A stretch of 8,362 bases of DNA from Chloroflexota bacterium. GTDB taxonomy: Bacteria; Chloroflexota; UBA6077; CF-72. Below are positions 1 to 5,549 of the stretch, piece by piece. The notes beneath the pieces were generated by a model, which searched no databases, was not told the origin of the DNA, and saw only the letters and a list, made by a program, of their open reading frames with translations. The stretch lies in the NCBI GenBank assembly GCA_019242065.1, contig JAFAWJ010000843.1, forward strand, positions 1 through 8,362, read 5' to 3'. Every line of letters begins with the position of its first letter. The first letter of the stretch is position 1. A program made the position numbers and the translations under genes.

Positions 1-1594
1 GACGCGAGGGGCGACCGCCTTTCGGTCCTGCTGTGCTGGCACACTCCTCCAGTTCGCCGAGCTTCAAGGCTTCCTCGACCAGGTCCTCGAGGTCTTTTAC
101 GTCGACGTCGCGCATGTTCCGCCAGATGTCTCGTAGGCTCATTGGCCGCTGTGCTTTCGCGATCTGGCGGATAAGTCGGCCTCGGCGCGTGCTGGCAATC
201 GTTTCCACGGTCACCTCCAACAGCCGGTGAAAGCTTGCACGCCAACTCTCCGTGATCATCACCGCTCGCGCCATGTGGGCCGGTTTGATGTGCGGTGTTG
301 CCTCTCGATCACCCCAATCCAATGCAGCGAGGATGATCGCAACCTTCAGGGCTTGCGTCGGGAGACGCCCGTACGCTGCGTATAGACGTTCATCGAGACC
401 GCCACCGAGTAGGTCGTACGTCAGCGCTTTGCTGTACGGTGCCCATAAGTCGTACGCCGCCTGGTCAAGTCGGACTTTGAGCGCGTGCGGTGGCTCTGGC
501 CATGTCGGTTTGGGTAATCTGCCGTCAAGACTGCGCAGCACATTCGCCATGACCGCAGGCAGTCCCGTGTCTGGATCCGCGGTCGGCGTGCGCCACTCTG
601 GCTTTTCCAGTGGTGGGCATAGCAACGCATATCGAGGCCACCAGCCGTTCGTCCACAATTGTGCGGCGCTCAAGTGCGGACCGAGGGCGCTTGGAGTTGA
701 CGCTCCCAGCAAAGACAGATACGCATCTCGCACGACGACCAACCCCTGGCCGCGGGTGATTCGCTCGTACTGATCGGCGCAGTCGAACGCCCGCATGTAC
801 AGCTCGAGCAGGCCAGCGTTGTAGTCGCGGCCGGCGCTTGCGAGTAGACCCGACATTTCGTCCAGCAGCAGGCCGCGTTGAGCAGAGAAGTCGCGACGCT
901 TGCGCCACATCTCTTGGTTGACGGCGGGCAGGTCTTCGAAATGTGCGGGTTCCCGCCCTGCAAGATCAGCGACAAAAGCCTCTGGCGTGCTGTCCTGGGC
1001 AGTCAGCAAATGTGGGATTGCGGTCCGCGCGGCACGGCGTGCGAGATCCAGAGCGGTTGTTTTGCGATACAGCGTGCTGGGCGCAACCCAGGCGACGAAC
1101 AGATTCGGGTAGACATCGGCGAACGCCATCGGCAATACGAGTCGCCGCGCGATCGACGTCGCTCCGAGCCACAGAGCGGCGCCCTCGTGAAAGAACTCAG
1201 GCGTCATCGGCGACACAGCCAGTCCGAAAGCAACGTATTGATCAATCCACTTCCCCGCGCCTGCGGCGAGTTCTGGGTCAACACGGGCGTCGGCTGGTGG
1301 TTCGGGGAATGAACTGGTGGGTGTTTCGTCCAGCTCGATCTCGCTGACGCTTTCCGTGTCGTCGGCTGCGAGCAATGAGCGGATCGTCCAGTCGTAGTCG
1401 ATGGCCGGCCCCTCAAGGCGAAGCGCTTCTTCCAGCGTCTCGACTGTCGCTGAGCCGTTTCGTTCACGGACGTGTTCGACGACGCGGCGAGCTATCTCGC
1501 CAAGTTCCGCATCCCCGGAAGGATCAAGACCACGCGCAAATCGCTTCAGAACAGCGAGCTCGTTAGCGTTGAAGCGGGCAGCACCATCAGTCAT
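1..1594 (-). CDS. DUF3987-family helicase/primase-like ATPase, 3' end cut by window edge
   Basis: The reading frame is open for 531 codons from an ATG at 1594 to the left edge, so the C-terminus is missing. A TAG lies in frame upstream with no other ATG, GTG or TTG between, which fixes the start. Seen: a Walker A-like loop APSTLYRKTT (residues 171-180), preceded by the hydrophobic strand NLFVAWV; a Walker B-like LLLDEM (242-247); and a sensor-like strand LSLLGAST (293-300). The last visible part (about 440-531) looks like a winged helix. The altered P-loop with STLYRKTT instead of GxxGxGKS is what I know from DUF3987 proteins, which are found in phages, plasmids and integrative elements, often beside or fused to primases. 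A role in element replication is inferred. The N-terminal 100 residues are acidic and unassigned. The HTH gene upstream on the same strand is separated by 217 bp holding several inverted repeats. Confidence 0.85.
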   Translation of the reverse strand, partial: MTDGAARFNANELAVLKRFARGLDPSGDAELGEIARRVVEHVRERNGSATVETLEEALRLEGPAIDYDWTIRSLLAADDTESVSEIELDETPTSSFPEPPADARVDPELAAGAGKWIDQYVAFGLAVSPMTPEFFHEGAALWLGATSIARRLVLPMAFADVYPNLFVAWVAPSTLYRKTTALDLARRAARTAIPHLLTAQDSTPEAFVADLAGREPAHFEDLPAVNQEMWRKRRDFSAQRGLLLDEMSGLLASAGRDYNAGLLELYMRAFDCADQYERITRGQGLVVVRDAYLSLLGASTPSALGPHLSAAQLWTNGWWPRYALLCPPLEKPEWRTPTADPDTGLPAVMANVLRSLDGRLPKPTWPEPPHALKVRLDQAAYDLWAPYSKALTYDLLGGGLDERLYAAYGRLPTQALKVAIILAALDWGDREATPHIKPAHMARAVMITESWRASFHRLLEVTVETIASTRRGRLIRQIAKAQRPMSLRDIWRNMRDVDVKDLEDLVEEALKLGELEECASTAGPKGGRPSR

Positions 1595-1612
1595 GGGCGC
1601 AGATGCCTGGCG

Positions 1613-1629
1613 CGCATACGACGTATGCG
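1613..1629. promoter_or_regulatory. 17-bp palindrome upstream of the DUF3987 gene, operator candidate
   Basis: CGCATACG-A-CGTATGCG is a perfect inverted repeat of 8-bp arms around one base. It lies 18 bp before the ATG of the DUF3987 gene, where a repressor would block transcription or translation initiation. Ten bases of it (CGCATACGAC) recur on the minus strand at 3579-3570, at the presumed start of the methyltransferase. Its role as an operator is inferred; the symmetry is seen. Confidence 0.45.
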
Positions 1630-1677
1630 GTGGTCGCTAGCCGACTTGCTTCGACGGTGTTGCAGATTGTCACCGCC

Positions 1678-1724
1678 CAGCGGACAAAGCTCCGCTGAGC
1701 TGCTGTATGATGCTCAAACAGCAG
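1678..1724. repeat. Two adjacent inverted repeats in the gap before the DUF3987 gene
   Basis: The first is CAGCGGA (1678-1684) with TCCGCTG (1691-1697), a 7-bp stem around a 6-base loop. The second is CTGCTGT (1700-1706) with ACAGCAG (1718-1724), a 7-bp stem around 11 bases. Both lie between the small HTH gene (ends 1812) and the DUF3987 start (1594). No T-run follows either on the minus strand, so a factor-independent terminator is not well supported. They could be regulator sites or leader RNA structure. The rest of the 1595-1811 gap shows no gene. Confidence 0.4.
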
Positions 1725-1811
1725 TTCCTTTCGAAGCACCCGTTGCGCTGTTTCCGGCCAAAGGTTTCGCGCGCGGGTGCTTTCTTTGTGAGGCGTTGCC
1801 TCGTATGTCCG

Positions 1812-2063
1812 TCAGCTGGTGTCTGGCTGAGTGCGACCCTCCGATGGTTGTTGTGGCGCGAACCTGCCGCGAAGCTTTCGAGCGTTCAAGGGCACCTTGT
1901 TCTTTGCCAGTTCCTGCAGCGCTGGCACGAGAGCCGCTGGCAAGCGGTGGTGACCAGTCGCGGAGTGCTCGGCCGGCAGTACGTCGTCTGCGGCCCAGCG
2001 CCGCACCGTACGTTCGTCGATGCCCAACCCCAGTCGCTTCGCGAACTCTTGTGGGCTCAGCAT
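1812..2063 (-). CDS. Small MerR/excisionase-type HTH DNA-binding protein
   Basis: This is an 83-residue protein. Its N-terminal half matches the helix-turn-helix pattern of excisionase and MerR-like proteins: LSPQEFAKRLG, then DERTVRRWAADDVLPA, then a HHRLP wing-like turn. The second half (ALVPALQELAKNK onward) is basic, with GRFAPQQPSEG at the tail. I chose the ATG at 2063 because GGAG sits six bases before it. A GTG at 2108 would add 15 residues but has no visible Shine-Dalgarno. Such proteins act as excisionases, as regulators of element genes or as replication-initiation helpers; which applies cannot be told from sequence. It stands alone, with gaps of about 200 bp on both sides that hold inverted repeats, so it probably has its own promoter and may regulate the DUF3987 gene downstream. 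Confidence 0.7.
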   Translation of the reverse strand: MLSPQEFAKRLGLGIDERTVRRWAADDVLPAEHSATGHHRLPAALVPALQELAKNKVPLNARKLRGRFAPQQPSEGRTQPDTS

Positions 2064-2107
2064 CTCTGACTCCGGTGAGGCCTCGGTTCGGCGGCTCTTC
2101 GCAGCCA

Positions 2108-2138
2108 CGAAGCAAACATAACATTACTGTCCGCTTCG
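2108..2138 (-). promoter_or_regulatory. Inverted repeat flanking an AT-rich core, promoter/operator candidate for the small HTH gene
   Basis: CGAAGC (2108-2113) and GCTTCG (2133-2138) flank 19 bases that are far more AT-rich than their surroundings. On the minus strand the core contains TAATGT and TATGTT, either of which could be a -10 element for a start at 2063. No convincing -35 was found. Location and base composition are seen; promoter function is inferred. Confidence 0.3.
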
Positions 2139-2173
2139 CCGATAGCCCTCTTGACCGATTGGCCAACTTTCCG

Positions 2174-2188
2174 CCGGCTAGAAGCCGG
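2174..2188. repeat. Short hairpin CCGGCT-AGA-AGCCGG
   Basis: This is a 6-bp perfect stem with a 3-base loop, in the gap between the methyltransferase stop (2309) and the small HTH gene. A 12-bp perfect palindrome, GCCGACGTCGGC, lies nearby at 2216-2227. Neither has a T-run. They may be regulator sites or part of the transcript end of the methyltransferase. Confidence 0.35.
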
Positions 2189-2249
2189 AGAGCGGTCATC
2201 AAGGCGTGATCCGCTGCCGACGTCGGCGCCGCGGCCGCACACGTGATCG

Positions 2250-2286
2250 CCAGGTGCGTACCTGGGCCTGAATGACTGCTTCAGGC
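2250..2286 (-). terminator. Tandem hairpins just after the methyltransferase stop, possible terminator
   Basis: Read on the minus strand, 23 bases after the TGA of the methyltransferase there are two hairpins in a row. The first is GCCTGAA/TTCAGGC (2286-2280 with 2272-2266, 7-base loop). The second is CCAGGT/ACCTGG (2265-2260 with 2255-2250, 4-base loop). The position fits transcript termination or 3'-end protection. There is no following U-run, so factor-independent termination is uncertain. Confidence 0.35.
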
Positions 2287-2308
2287 TGGTGGAAGGGGGT
2301 CGCTTTCG

Positions 2309-3574
2309 TCATGCCGCAAACCCGAGTGCTAATGCGGCACTGGCGCGCTCTTGCGCGAGCGCCACATACGTTGGGCTGCGGTCTCCGCCACGGAACCGAC
2401 GCCCGAGCTCGATGCACGCCAGCGCGGTCGTGCCGCGGCCGAGGAACAGATCGCCGACCAGATCCTCTCGGAAACTGAGTAGCTTGATCAGTCGTCGCGG
2501 GAGTTCGACCGGGAATGGCGCTGGATGCTTGGGATCGACTGCACCAGGAAGATCGTCCCAGTTGGCTGTCGGGCCCGTCAGCGCGAGCCAGGCGTCGTGC
2601 TCGAGATCGTGGTCTTCATCACCACGGCGGATCCAGGCGCCGCGGTGCACGACGATGATCGTCATGAGTGGCGAGAACGTGTGCGGTCCGCCAGGACTGT
2701 CTACTGAGCCGCGCGCTGTGCCTCGGCCAGCGTGATAGCGACGCGTGATCGTCGTGCGGTAGTTGAGGCCTGCTTGCTCGAGGGCCTGCAGCCAGTGCGC
2801 GTACACGGGCTCGTACACGCGGCCCTTTGAGCGATCGAGCGGAACCTCTAGACAGACACGGCCATGGCGTGGATTGCTGACGCGGCAGAGCTCCGCCGAC
2901 CAGGTCGCCATCAGGTGTCGGTACGTGGCGTAGTCGGCGACGTCGCCGCCATCGGCGTACGCGACATCCAAGCCGAATGGCGGCGAGCTGACGATCAGAT
3001 CGAAGCCGCCGTCGGCGTAGGGCGTGGTGGCGGCGTCGATGATGTCGATCTGGCAGCTGTCGGGCGACAACCGCCGTGGTATCGGAATTGGGCGAGGCTT
3101 TGGCTGGCTGGTCCGCGTCGCCATGCCGAGCTGCACGGAGGCCTGCCGCATCAACTGCCGCAGCTCGTGTCGATCGGCGCCATGTGTTGCTGCGCGCACG
3201 ATGTCAACGCGTACCTGCGCTGGCACGCTGGCCAGGTCACGGACCAGGCGCTCTGAGAGCGCGGGCCCGTCAGAGTTGAGAAACGCGTTTCTCAACTCTG
3301 GGGTGCTGTCGACGGCCGCGGCCGCGTCGATCAGTTGGTATGCGCGCCGTCGAGTCAGGTGCCAGCGTTGTTCGAGGTACTCGCTGAACGAGCGGTAGCC
3401 ACTCGCTCGGTACAGCTCCCCATCGCGGATGCGAGCCAGGGCGTTGCCGACTTCGAGAAAGTTTTGCAGGCCACGCTCGATGACGTACTCAAGGTGGATC
3501 AGATCGTCCGGTGTGGACGTGTTGGAGTCGTCGCGAGACGGGGCTATGATGGGTGGTGGAGTAGGCGATGTCGT
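2309..3574 (-). CDS. HTH-fused beta-class DNA methyltransferase (probable N4-cytosine or N6-adenine)
   Basis: The frame is open from just after a TAG at 3592-3590 to the TGA at 2309-2311. Counting from an ACG at 3574 gives 421 residues. Residues about 20-95 (FLEVGNALARIRDGELYRAS, then SEYLEQRWHLTRRRAYQLID) resemble the HTH-like N-terminal part of phage and plasmid proteins, often described as ParB-like. The enzyme part has SSPPFG (196-201, catalytic motif IV), HPAPFP (350-355) and FLGRGTT (377-383, AdoMet-binding motif I, followed by ELGRRFRGGD). Motif IV before motif I marks the beta class. SPP rather than DPP hints at cytosine-N4. Motif I has Arg where Ser is usual (FLGSGTT). No restriction endonuclease is visible, so it may be an orphan. 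No ATG, GTG or TTG exists in frame before a TTG at 3295, which would cut off the HTH part. The 422-codon frame upstream overlaps this one by about 86 bp. Confidence 0.85.
   Translation of the reverse strand, partial: TTSPTPPPIIAPSRDDSNTSTPDDLIHLEYVIERGLQNFLEVGNALARIRDGELYRASGYRSFSEYLEQRWHLTRRRAYQLIDAAAAVDSTPELRNAFLNSDGPALSERLVRDLASVPAQVRVDIVRAATHGADRHELRQLMRQASVQLGMATRTSQPKPRPIPIPRRLSPDSCQIDIIDAATTPYADGGFDLIVSSPPFGLDVAYADGGDVADYATYRHLMATWSAELCRVSNPRHGRVCLEVPLDRSKGRVYEPVYAHWLQALEQAGLNYRTTITRRYHAGRGTARGSVDSPGGPHTFSPLMTIIVVHRGAWIRRGDEDHDLEHDAWLALTGPTANWDDLPGAVDPKHPAPFPVELPRRLIKLLSFREDLVGDLFLGRGTTALACIELGRRFRGGDRSPTYVALAQERASAALALGFAA
3271..3300. repeat. Perfect 30-bp palindrome inside the methyltransferase gene
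   Basis: The half CAGAGTTGAGAAACG (3271-3285) is followed directly by its exact reverse complement (3286-3300), with no loop and ACGCGT at the centre. It encodes the ELRNAFLNS segment, where the HTH-like part meets the enzyme part, and contains an in-frame TTG at 3295. Such long uninterrupted symmetry is rare inside genes. It could be a protein binding site, a cruciform or a relic of an inverted duplication. Confidence 0.9.
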
Positions 3575-4757
3575 ATGCGTCGCCTCCTTCTATTCGTTGG
3601 CCCGAGACGCCAACTTTCCACGGCGGACGTCTCGGGCCAACTGTGTCTCTCAGACATTCGATCTCAGAATGCCGCACTGAGACGTGTGCAAAGGGGGGCA
3701 CATTCTCCGTCTGCCCAAGATGTGCCCCCCTTTGCCCCGAACCATCATCTGCTAGGCCCAATACCTGGGCAATCAATCGCAACAGTCGTACGCGCCGCGC
3801 CAGTTCCTCGCTACATGTCTTACGCTCAGGCAGTCCCGCGAGAAATCTGTTCACACGCCGCCGCAATTCGCGCTCAGCGCCATCGCCGGAGGTTGCAAGC
3901 GGGAGAAACTCGAGCGCTAGCAACCGAACGGCTCCATGCTGCCGGCTGAGTTTGGTTTTGAAGTAGCGAACTGTCAGCCGATACAGGTCGGCGATCTCTT
4001 CTGGACGCGGCCGTTTCTTCCTTGGGTAGGAAGGAATTGGCATCTCGCCAGCATTGCGGTTGCCACGATGCGCTCTCATCCACTGCCCGAACGGCGACCA
4101 GTGTTGATAGCAGTATTGGTGTACCTCGTTGCTCAGCCGCTTGTCGTAGGTATGTGTCCACTTGCCGCAGATTCGGCACACGCCCCAACGTCCTGTGATG
4201 TTTGAATGGAGGTGCTGAATGCTCCAGCGGAGGCGCTCCGCTTCCGTCATGGTTGCGAACCACCGCTGGCGGGAAACGAGTGAACGCTGGAAAGCGTCGT
4301 CGCTTACTGCGCCTCCGACACTAGCCTGGGCCTTGCTTCGTCGTGAGAGTCCTGCCCGCCCCTCGCGATGCAGGATCTTGCCGACAAAACCGCCTGACTG
4401 CCGTGGCCCTGCGAGCTCGCGAGTCTCGCGATAAGCACGCTCGACGTCCAGTTCATCGACAGGCAAGACGCCGGCGATTCGTGCAACAGCTGGGCGTTGT
4501 GGCACGTGGGATCCGTGCAGCATGCTCCAGACGCACTGCGCGCTGACGCTTGTTGCTGCGGCTAGATCGACTGGCCCAATGCCCGCCTCCAACATCGCGG
4601 GTTTGAATAGCTTGCCGAGTGGCGAGAGTTGCGCATCCTCCAGTTTGCTGAGCGTAGCAAGCCGGCGAGCTACCACATCGGTCATTAAGACGCGTTTCCC
4701 TGCTTGAGCGTCGTAGTTCTCCAGATACTGCCGGGGTGTTCCAGCCAATGCGCTCAC
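3489..4757 (-). CDS. HTH / zinc-knuckle protein of unknown function
   Basis: The frame has 422 codons and starts at an ATG that overlaps the previous gene's stop (ATGA), so translation is probably coupled. Residues about 57-102 look like an XRE-type helix-turn-helix (GPVDLAAATSVSAQCVWSML, then HVPQRPAVARIAGVL). A central CRIC (194-197) with C216 and H219 (QYCYQHW) could bind one zinc. Residues 240-335 are basic and helical (PRKKRPRPEEIADLYRL, then RRVRLLRLIAQVLGL). I do not recognise a named family. The last 80 or so residues read like non-coding DNA translated by chance. This part covers three hairpins and runs 86 bp into the methyltransferase frame, so the true C-terminus may lie near residue 336 and a frameshift or lost stop is possible. 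A regulator or nucleic-acid-binding role is inferred from the HTH and zinc-like ligands. Confidence 0.65.
   Translation of the reverse strand: MSALAGTPRQYLENYDAQAGKRVLMTDVVARRLATLSKLEDAQLSPLGKLFKPAMLEAGIGPVDLAAATSVSAQCVWSMLHGSHVPQRPAVARIAGVLPVDELDVERAYRETRELAGPRQSGGFVGKILHREGRAGLSRRSKAQASVGGAVSDDAFQRSLVSRQRWFATMTEAERLRWSIQHLHSNITGRWGVCRICGKWTHTYDKRLSNEVHQYCYQHWSPFGQWMRAHRGNRNAGEMPIPSYPRKKRPRPEEIADLYRLTVRYFKTKLSRQHGAVRLLALEFLPLATSGDGAERELRRRVNRFLAGLPERKTCSEELARRVRLLRLIAQVLGLADDGSGQRGAHLGQTENVPPFAHVSVRHSEIECLRDTVGPRRPPWKVGVSGQRIEGGDAYDIAYSTTHHSPVSRRLQHVHTGRSDPP
3583..3591 (-). promoter_or_regulatory. Strong Shine-Dalgarno before the methyltransferase, paired with ACG
   Basis: AGAAGGAGG (3591-3583, minus strand) is close to a perfect anti-16S match and is the strongest ribosome binding site noted in the window. 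Eight bases later comes ACG (3574-3572), in frame with the methyltransferase, followed by ACA TCG CCT. A single T-to-C change in an ATG would produce this. The site lies five bases after the end of a 14-bp hairpin. Confidence 0.65.
3596..3641 (-). repeat. Hairpin with a perfect 14-bp stem before the methyltransferase Shine-Dalgarno
   Basis: GTTGGCCCGAGACG (3596-3609) pairs with CGTCTCGGGCCAAC (3628-3641) around an 18-base loop. On the minus-strand RNA the stem ends five bases before the Shine-Dalgarno. It could shield the ribosome site, stop a processive exonuclease or terminate transcription, although no U-run follows. Confidence 0.8.
3662..3682 (-). repeat. Middle hairpin TCTCAG/CTGAGA
   Basis: TCTCAG (3662-3667) pairs with CTGAGA (3677-3682) around 9 bases. 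It lies between two much longer hairpins, giving three stems in a row over 140 bp. Confidence 0.5.
3688..3735 (-). repeat. Hairpin with a perfect 16-bp stem
   Basis: GCAAAGGGGGGCACAT (3688-3703) pairs with ATGTGCCCCCCTTTGC (3720-3735) around a 16-base loop. The stem holds six G-C pairs in a row. It falls at codons 341-357 of the HTH/zinc-knuckle frame, about where recognisable protein character stops, so it may mark the true 3' end of that gene. Confidence 0.8.
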
Positions 4758-5074
4758 CTCGACGAATTGATGATTGACTCAGCTGTTTGCCAGGTATTGA
4801 AGCGACGACTGCTTTCTGCGCGTGCGTCACTCTGTAGGCCAGCCGCAGCGGCGCTTTCTCGATCAAGTGCTGTGAATGCACCGCGCGCCCAATCGCGATC
4901 GATTAGAGCAAGCGCGAGCCCCATACGTAATCCGGCTTCTATGCCACCAGCCATCACGGCTTGTTCTTGAAGCGATAGACCTTGAAAAGAACTGAAAGAT
5001 TTTGTGAACGACTCCGCCCAACGCATGCACGCGTCAGCGGCGGGGTCTTCGCGCCACGGCGATTGCTGCGACAT
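4754..5074 (-). CDS. Small conserved-looking protein of unknown function
   Basis: This is a 106-residue protein. Its stop overlaps the ATG of the HTH/zinc-knuckle gene, so the two form one transcription unit. No signal peptide, membrane segment or metal motif is visible. The sequence has a mixed helical middle (SLQEQAVMAGGIEAGLRMGL, then ALIDRDWARGAF) with regular hydrophobic spacing, which suggests a small folded helical protein. I chose the ATG at 5074; a TTG sits directly before it at 5077. The Shine-Dalgarno is weak. A seven-codon reading frame ends in TGATG across this start, which could feed ribosomes to it. No function is proposed. Confidence 0.6.
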   Translation of the reverse strand: MSQQSPWREDPAADACMRWAESFTKSFSSFQGLSLQEQAVMAGGIEAGLRMGLALALIDRDWARGAFTALDRESAAAAGLQSDARAESSRRFNTWQTAESIINSSR

Positions 5075-5097
5075 CAACGTACTCGGCTACGGCTCAT
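5074..5097 (-). other. Possible seven-codon leader peptide (MSRSRVR)
   Basis: An ATG at 5097 opens a seven-codon frame whose TGA (5076-5074) overlaps the next gene's ATG as TGATG. AGGAAG lies about 15 bases before it, and AAGAAA directly precedes it. Three of the seven codons are arginine. It could couple translation into the downstream gene or be chance. Confidence 0.25.
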
Positions 5098-5172
5098 TTT
5101 CTTGGTGTGTTCTTCCTAACAGGTACTCTGCAGTAGCGCCGCGCTGCTAGACCCAGCGCGATCGCGATGATG

Positions 5173-5224
5173 CTCGTGGCCTAGTCCTCGGCCTTGCGGG
5201 GCCGCTTTCTGGCTAGGCCACGAG
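5173..5224 (-). terminator. Nested hairpin starting at the XRE stop codon, terminator-like
   Basis: CTCGTGGCCTAG (5173-5184) and CTAGGCCACGAG (5213-5224) form a perfect 12-bp outer stem. Within the 28-base loop, CGGCC and GGCCG can form an inner stem. On the minus strand the first arm encodes the last three residues and the stop of the XRE gene. No U-run follows. A 10-bp palindrome CGCGATCGCG lies just beyond, at 5157-5166. Transcription attenuation or termination after the XRE gene is inferred. Confidence 0.5.
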
Positions 5225-5434
5225 TTTTTCTGGTTCTGCCAATTTGATGTCGTCCATTCGGAGGCCGAACAGGTTGGCGATCTGGCGCAGCTGCGACGCT
5301 CGCGGCTCCCAGTTGCCACGTTCCCAGTTGTAAACCGTGGACGGCGTCACGCCGAGGCGATTGGCGAGCTCGAGTTGCGTCCAACCCTGCTCTTGTCGAA
5401 GCTCGCGGATGGTCTTCTCCAATGTCACCTCCAT
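5213..5434 (-). CDS. XRE-family transcriptional regulator (Cro/CI-like)
   Basis: This is a 73-residue protein made almost wholly of one XRE helix-turn-helix domain: IRELRQEQGWTQLELANRLG, then VTPSTVYNWERGNWEP, then LRQIANLFGL. The domain binds DNA as a dimer in this family. I chose the ATG at 5434 because a -10 element (TATGAT, 5457-5452) puts transcription start downstream of the alternative TTG at 5452. A GTG at 5428 with GGAG before it is another option. The gene faces away from the SWIM gene, and the shared gap holds several TAGTAGA palindromes, the natural operator for it. It most likely represses one or both divergent promoters, including its own. This role follows from the family and position and is not shown by the sequence. 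Confidence 0.85.
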   Translation of the reverse strand: MEVTLEKTIRELRQEQGWTQLELANRLGVTPSTVYNWERGNWEPRASQLRQIANLFGLRMDDIKLAEPEKLVA

Positions 5435-5451
5435 ACCCGGGGTGTTGCGCA

Positions 5452-5479
5452 ATCATAGCATGCTTCTACTTGAAAGTAA
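5452..5479 (-). promoter_or_regulatory. Promoter for the XRE gene
   Basis: On the minus strand TTACTT (5479-5474) is followed after 16 bases by TATGAT (5457-5452), five of six matches to the -10 consensus. Transcription would begin near 5445, giving a very short leader before the ATG at 5434. The -35 is weak, which leaves room for control by a bound regulator. Confidence 0.5.
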
Positions 5480-5541
5480 CTAGTAGAGATCTATTGACAG
5501 GCGGTTAGTGGCGAGCTAATCTACTAGTAGAAGTCTACTAG
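5465..5541. promoter_or_regulatory. Cluster of TAGTAGA palindromes, operator candidate in the divergent promoter region
   Basis: Seen: TCTACT (5465-5470) with AGTAGA (5482-5487); the perfect 12-bp palindrome TCTACTAGTAGA (5520-5531); and, overlapping it, CTAGTAGA-AG-TCTACTAG (5524-5541). The first pair overlaps the XRE promoter. The others lie between the -10 of the rightward promoter and the ribosome site of the SWIM gene. The repeated half-site in an AT-rich patch between divergent genes is what an XRE dimer would bind. Confidence 0.6.
5494..5522 (+). promoter_or_regulatory. Promoter for the rightward operon
   Basis: A consensus TTGACA (5494-5499) is followed after exactly 17 bases by TAATCT (5517-5522). 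The -10 is weak but keeps the outer T, A and T. The expected start near 5529 falls inside the palindrome cluster, so a bound regulator would block it. The SWIM gene follows at 5550 with AGGTGG four bases before its ATG. Confidence 0.6.
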
Positions 5542-5549
5542 GTGGACTG

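Noticed and set aside
252..773. Plus-strand frame of 173 codons
   Set aside because: It is antisense to the DUF3987 gene, which has clear Walker-like motifs in the opposite strand.
1472..2209. Long plus-strand frame (245 codons)
   Set aside because: It lies opposite the DUF3987 and small HTH genes, is rich in Arg/Ser/Pro as antisense GC-rich frames are, and has no recognisable domain.
2866..3256. Plus-strand frames over the methyltransferase
   Set aside because: They are opposite the conserved SPPF and surrounding motifs, with no domain of their own.
3596..3735. CRISPR array or integron attC site
   Set aside because: The stems are different sequences, not direct repeats, and no attC-type core sites (GTTRRRY/RYYYAAC) are placed correctly; only hairpins are supported.
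3335..3949. Plus-strand frame of 204 codons
   Set aside because: It is antisense to the methyltransferase N-terminus and the HTH/zinc-knuckle gene, passes through both long hairpins and shows no domain.
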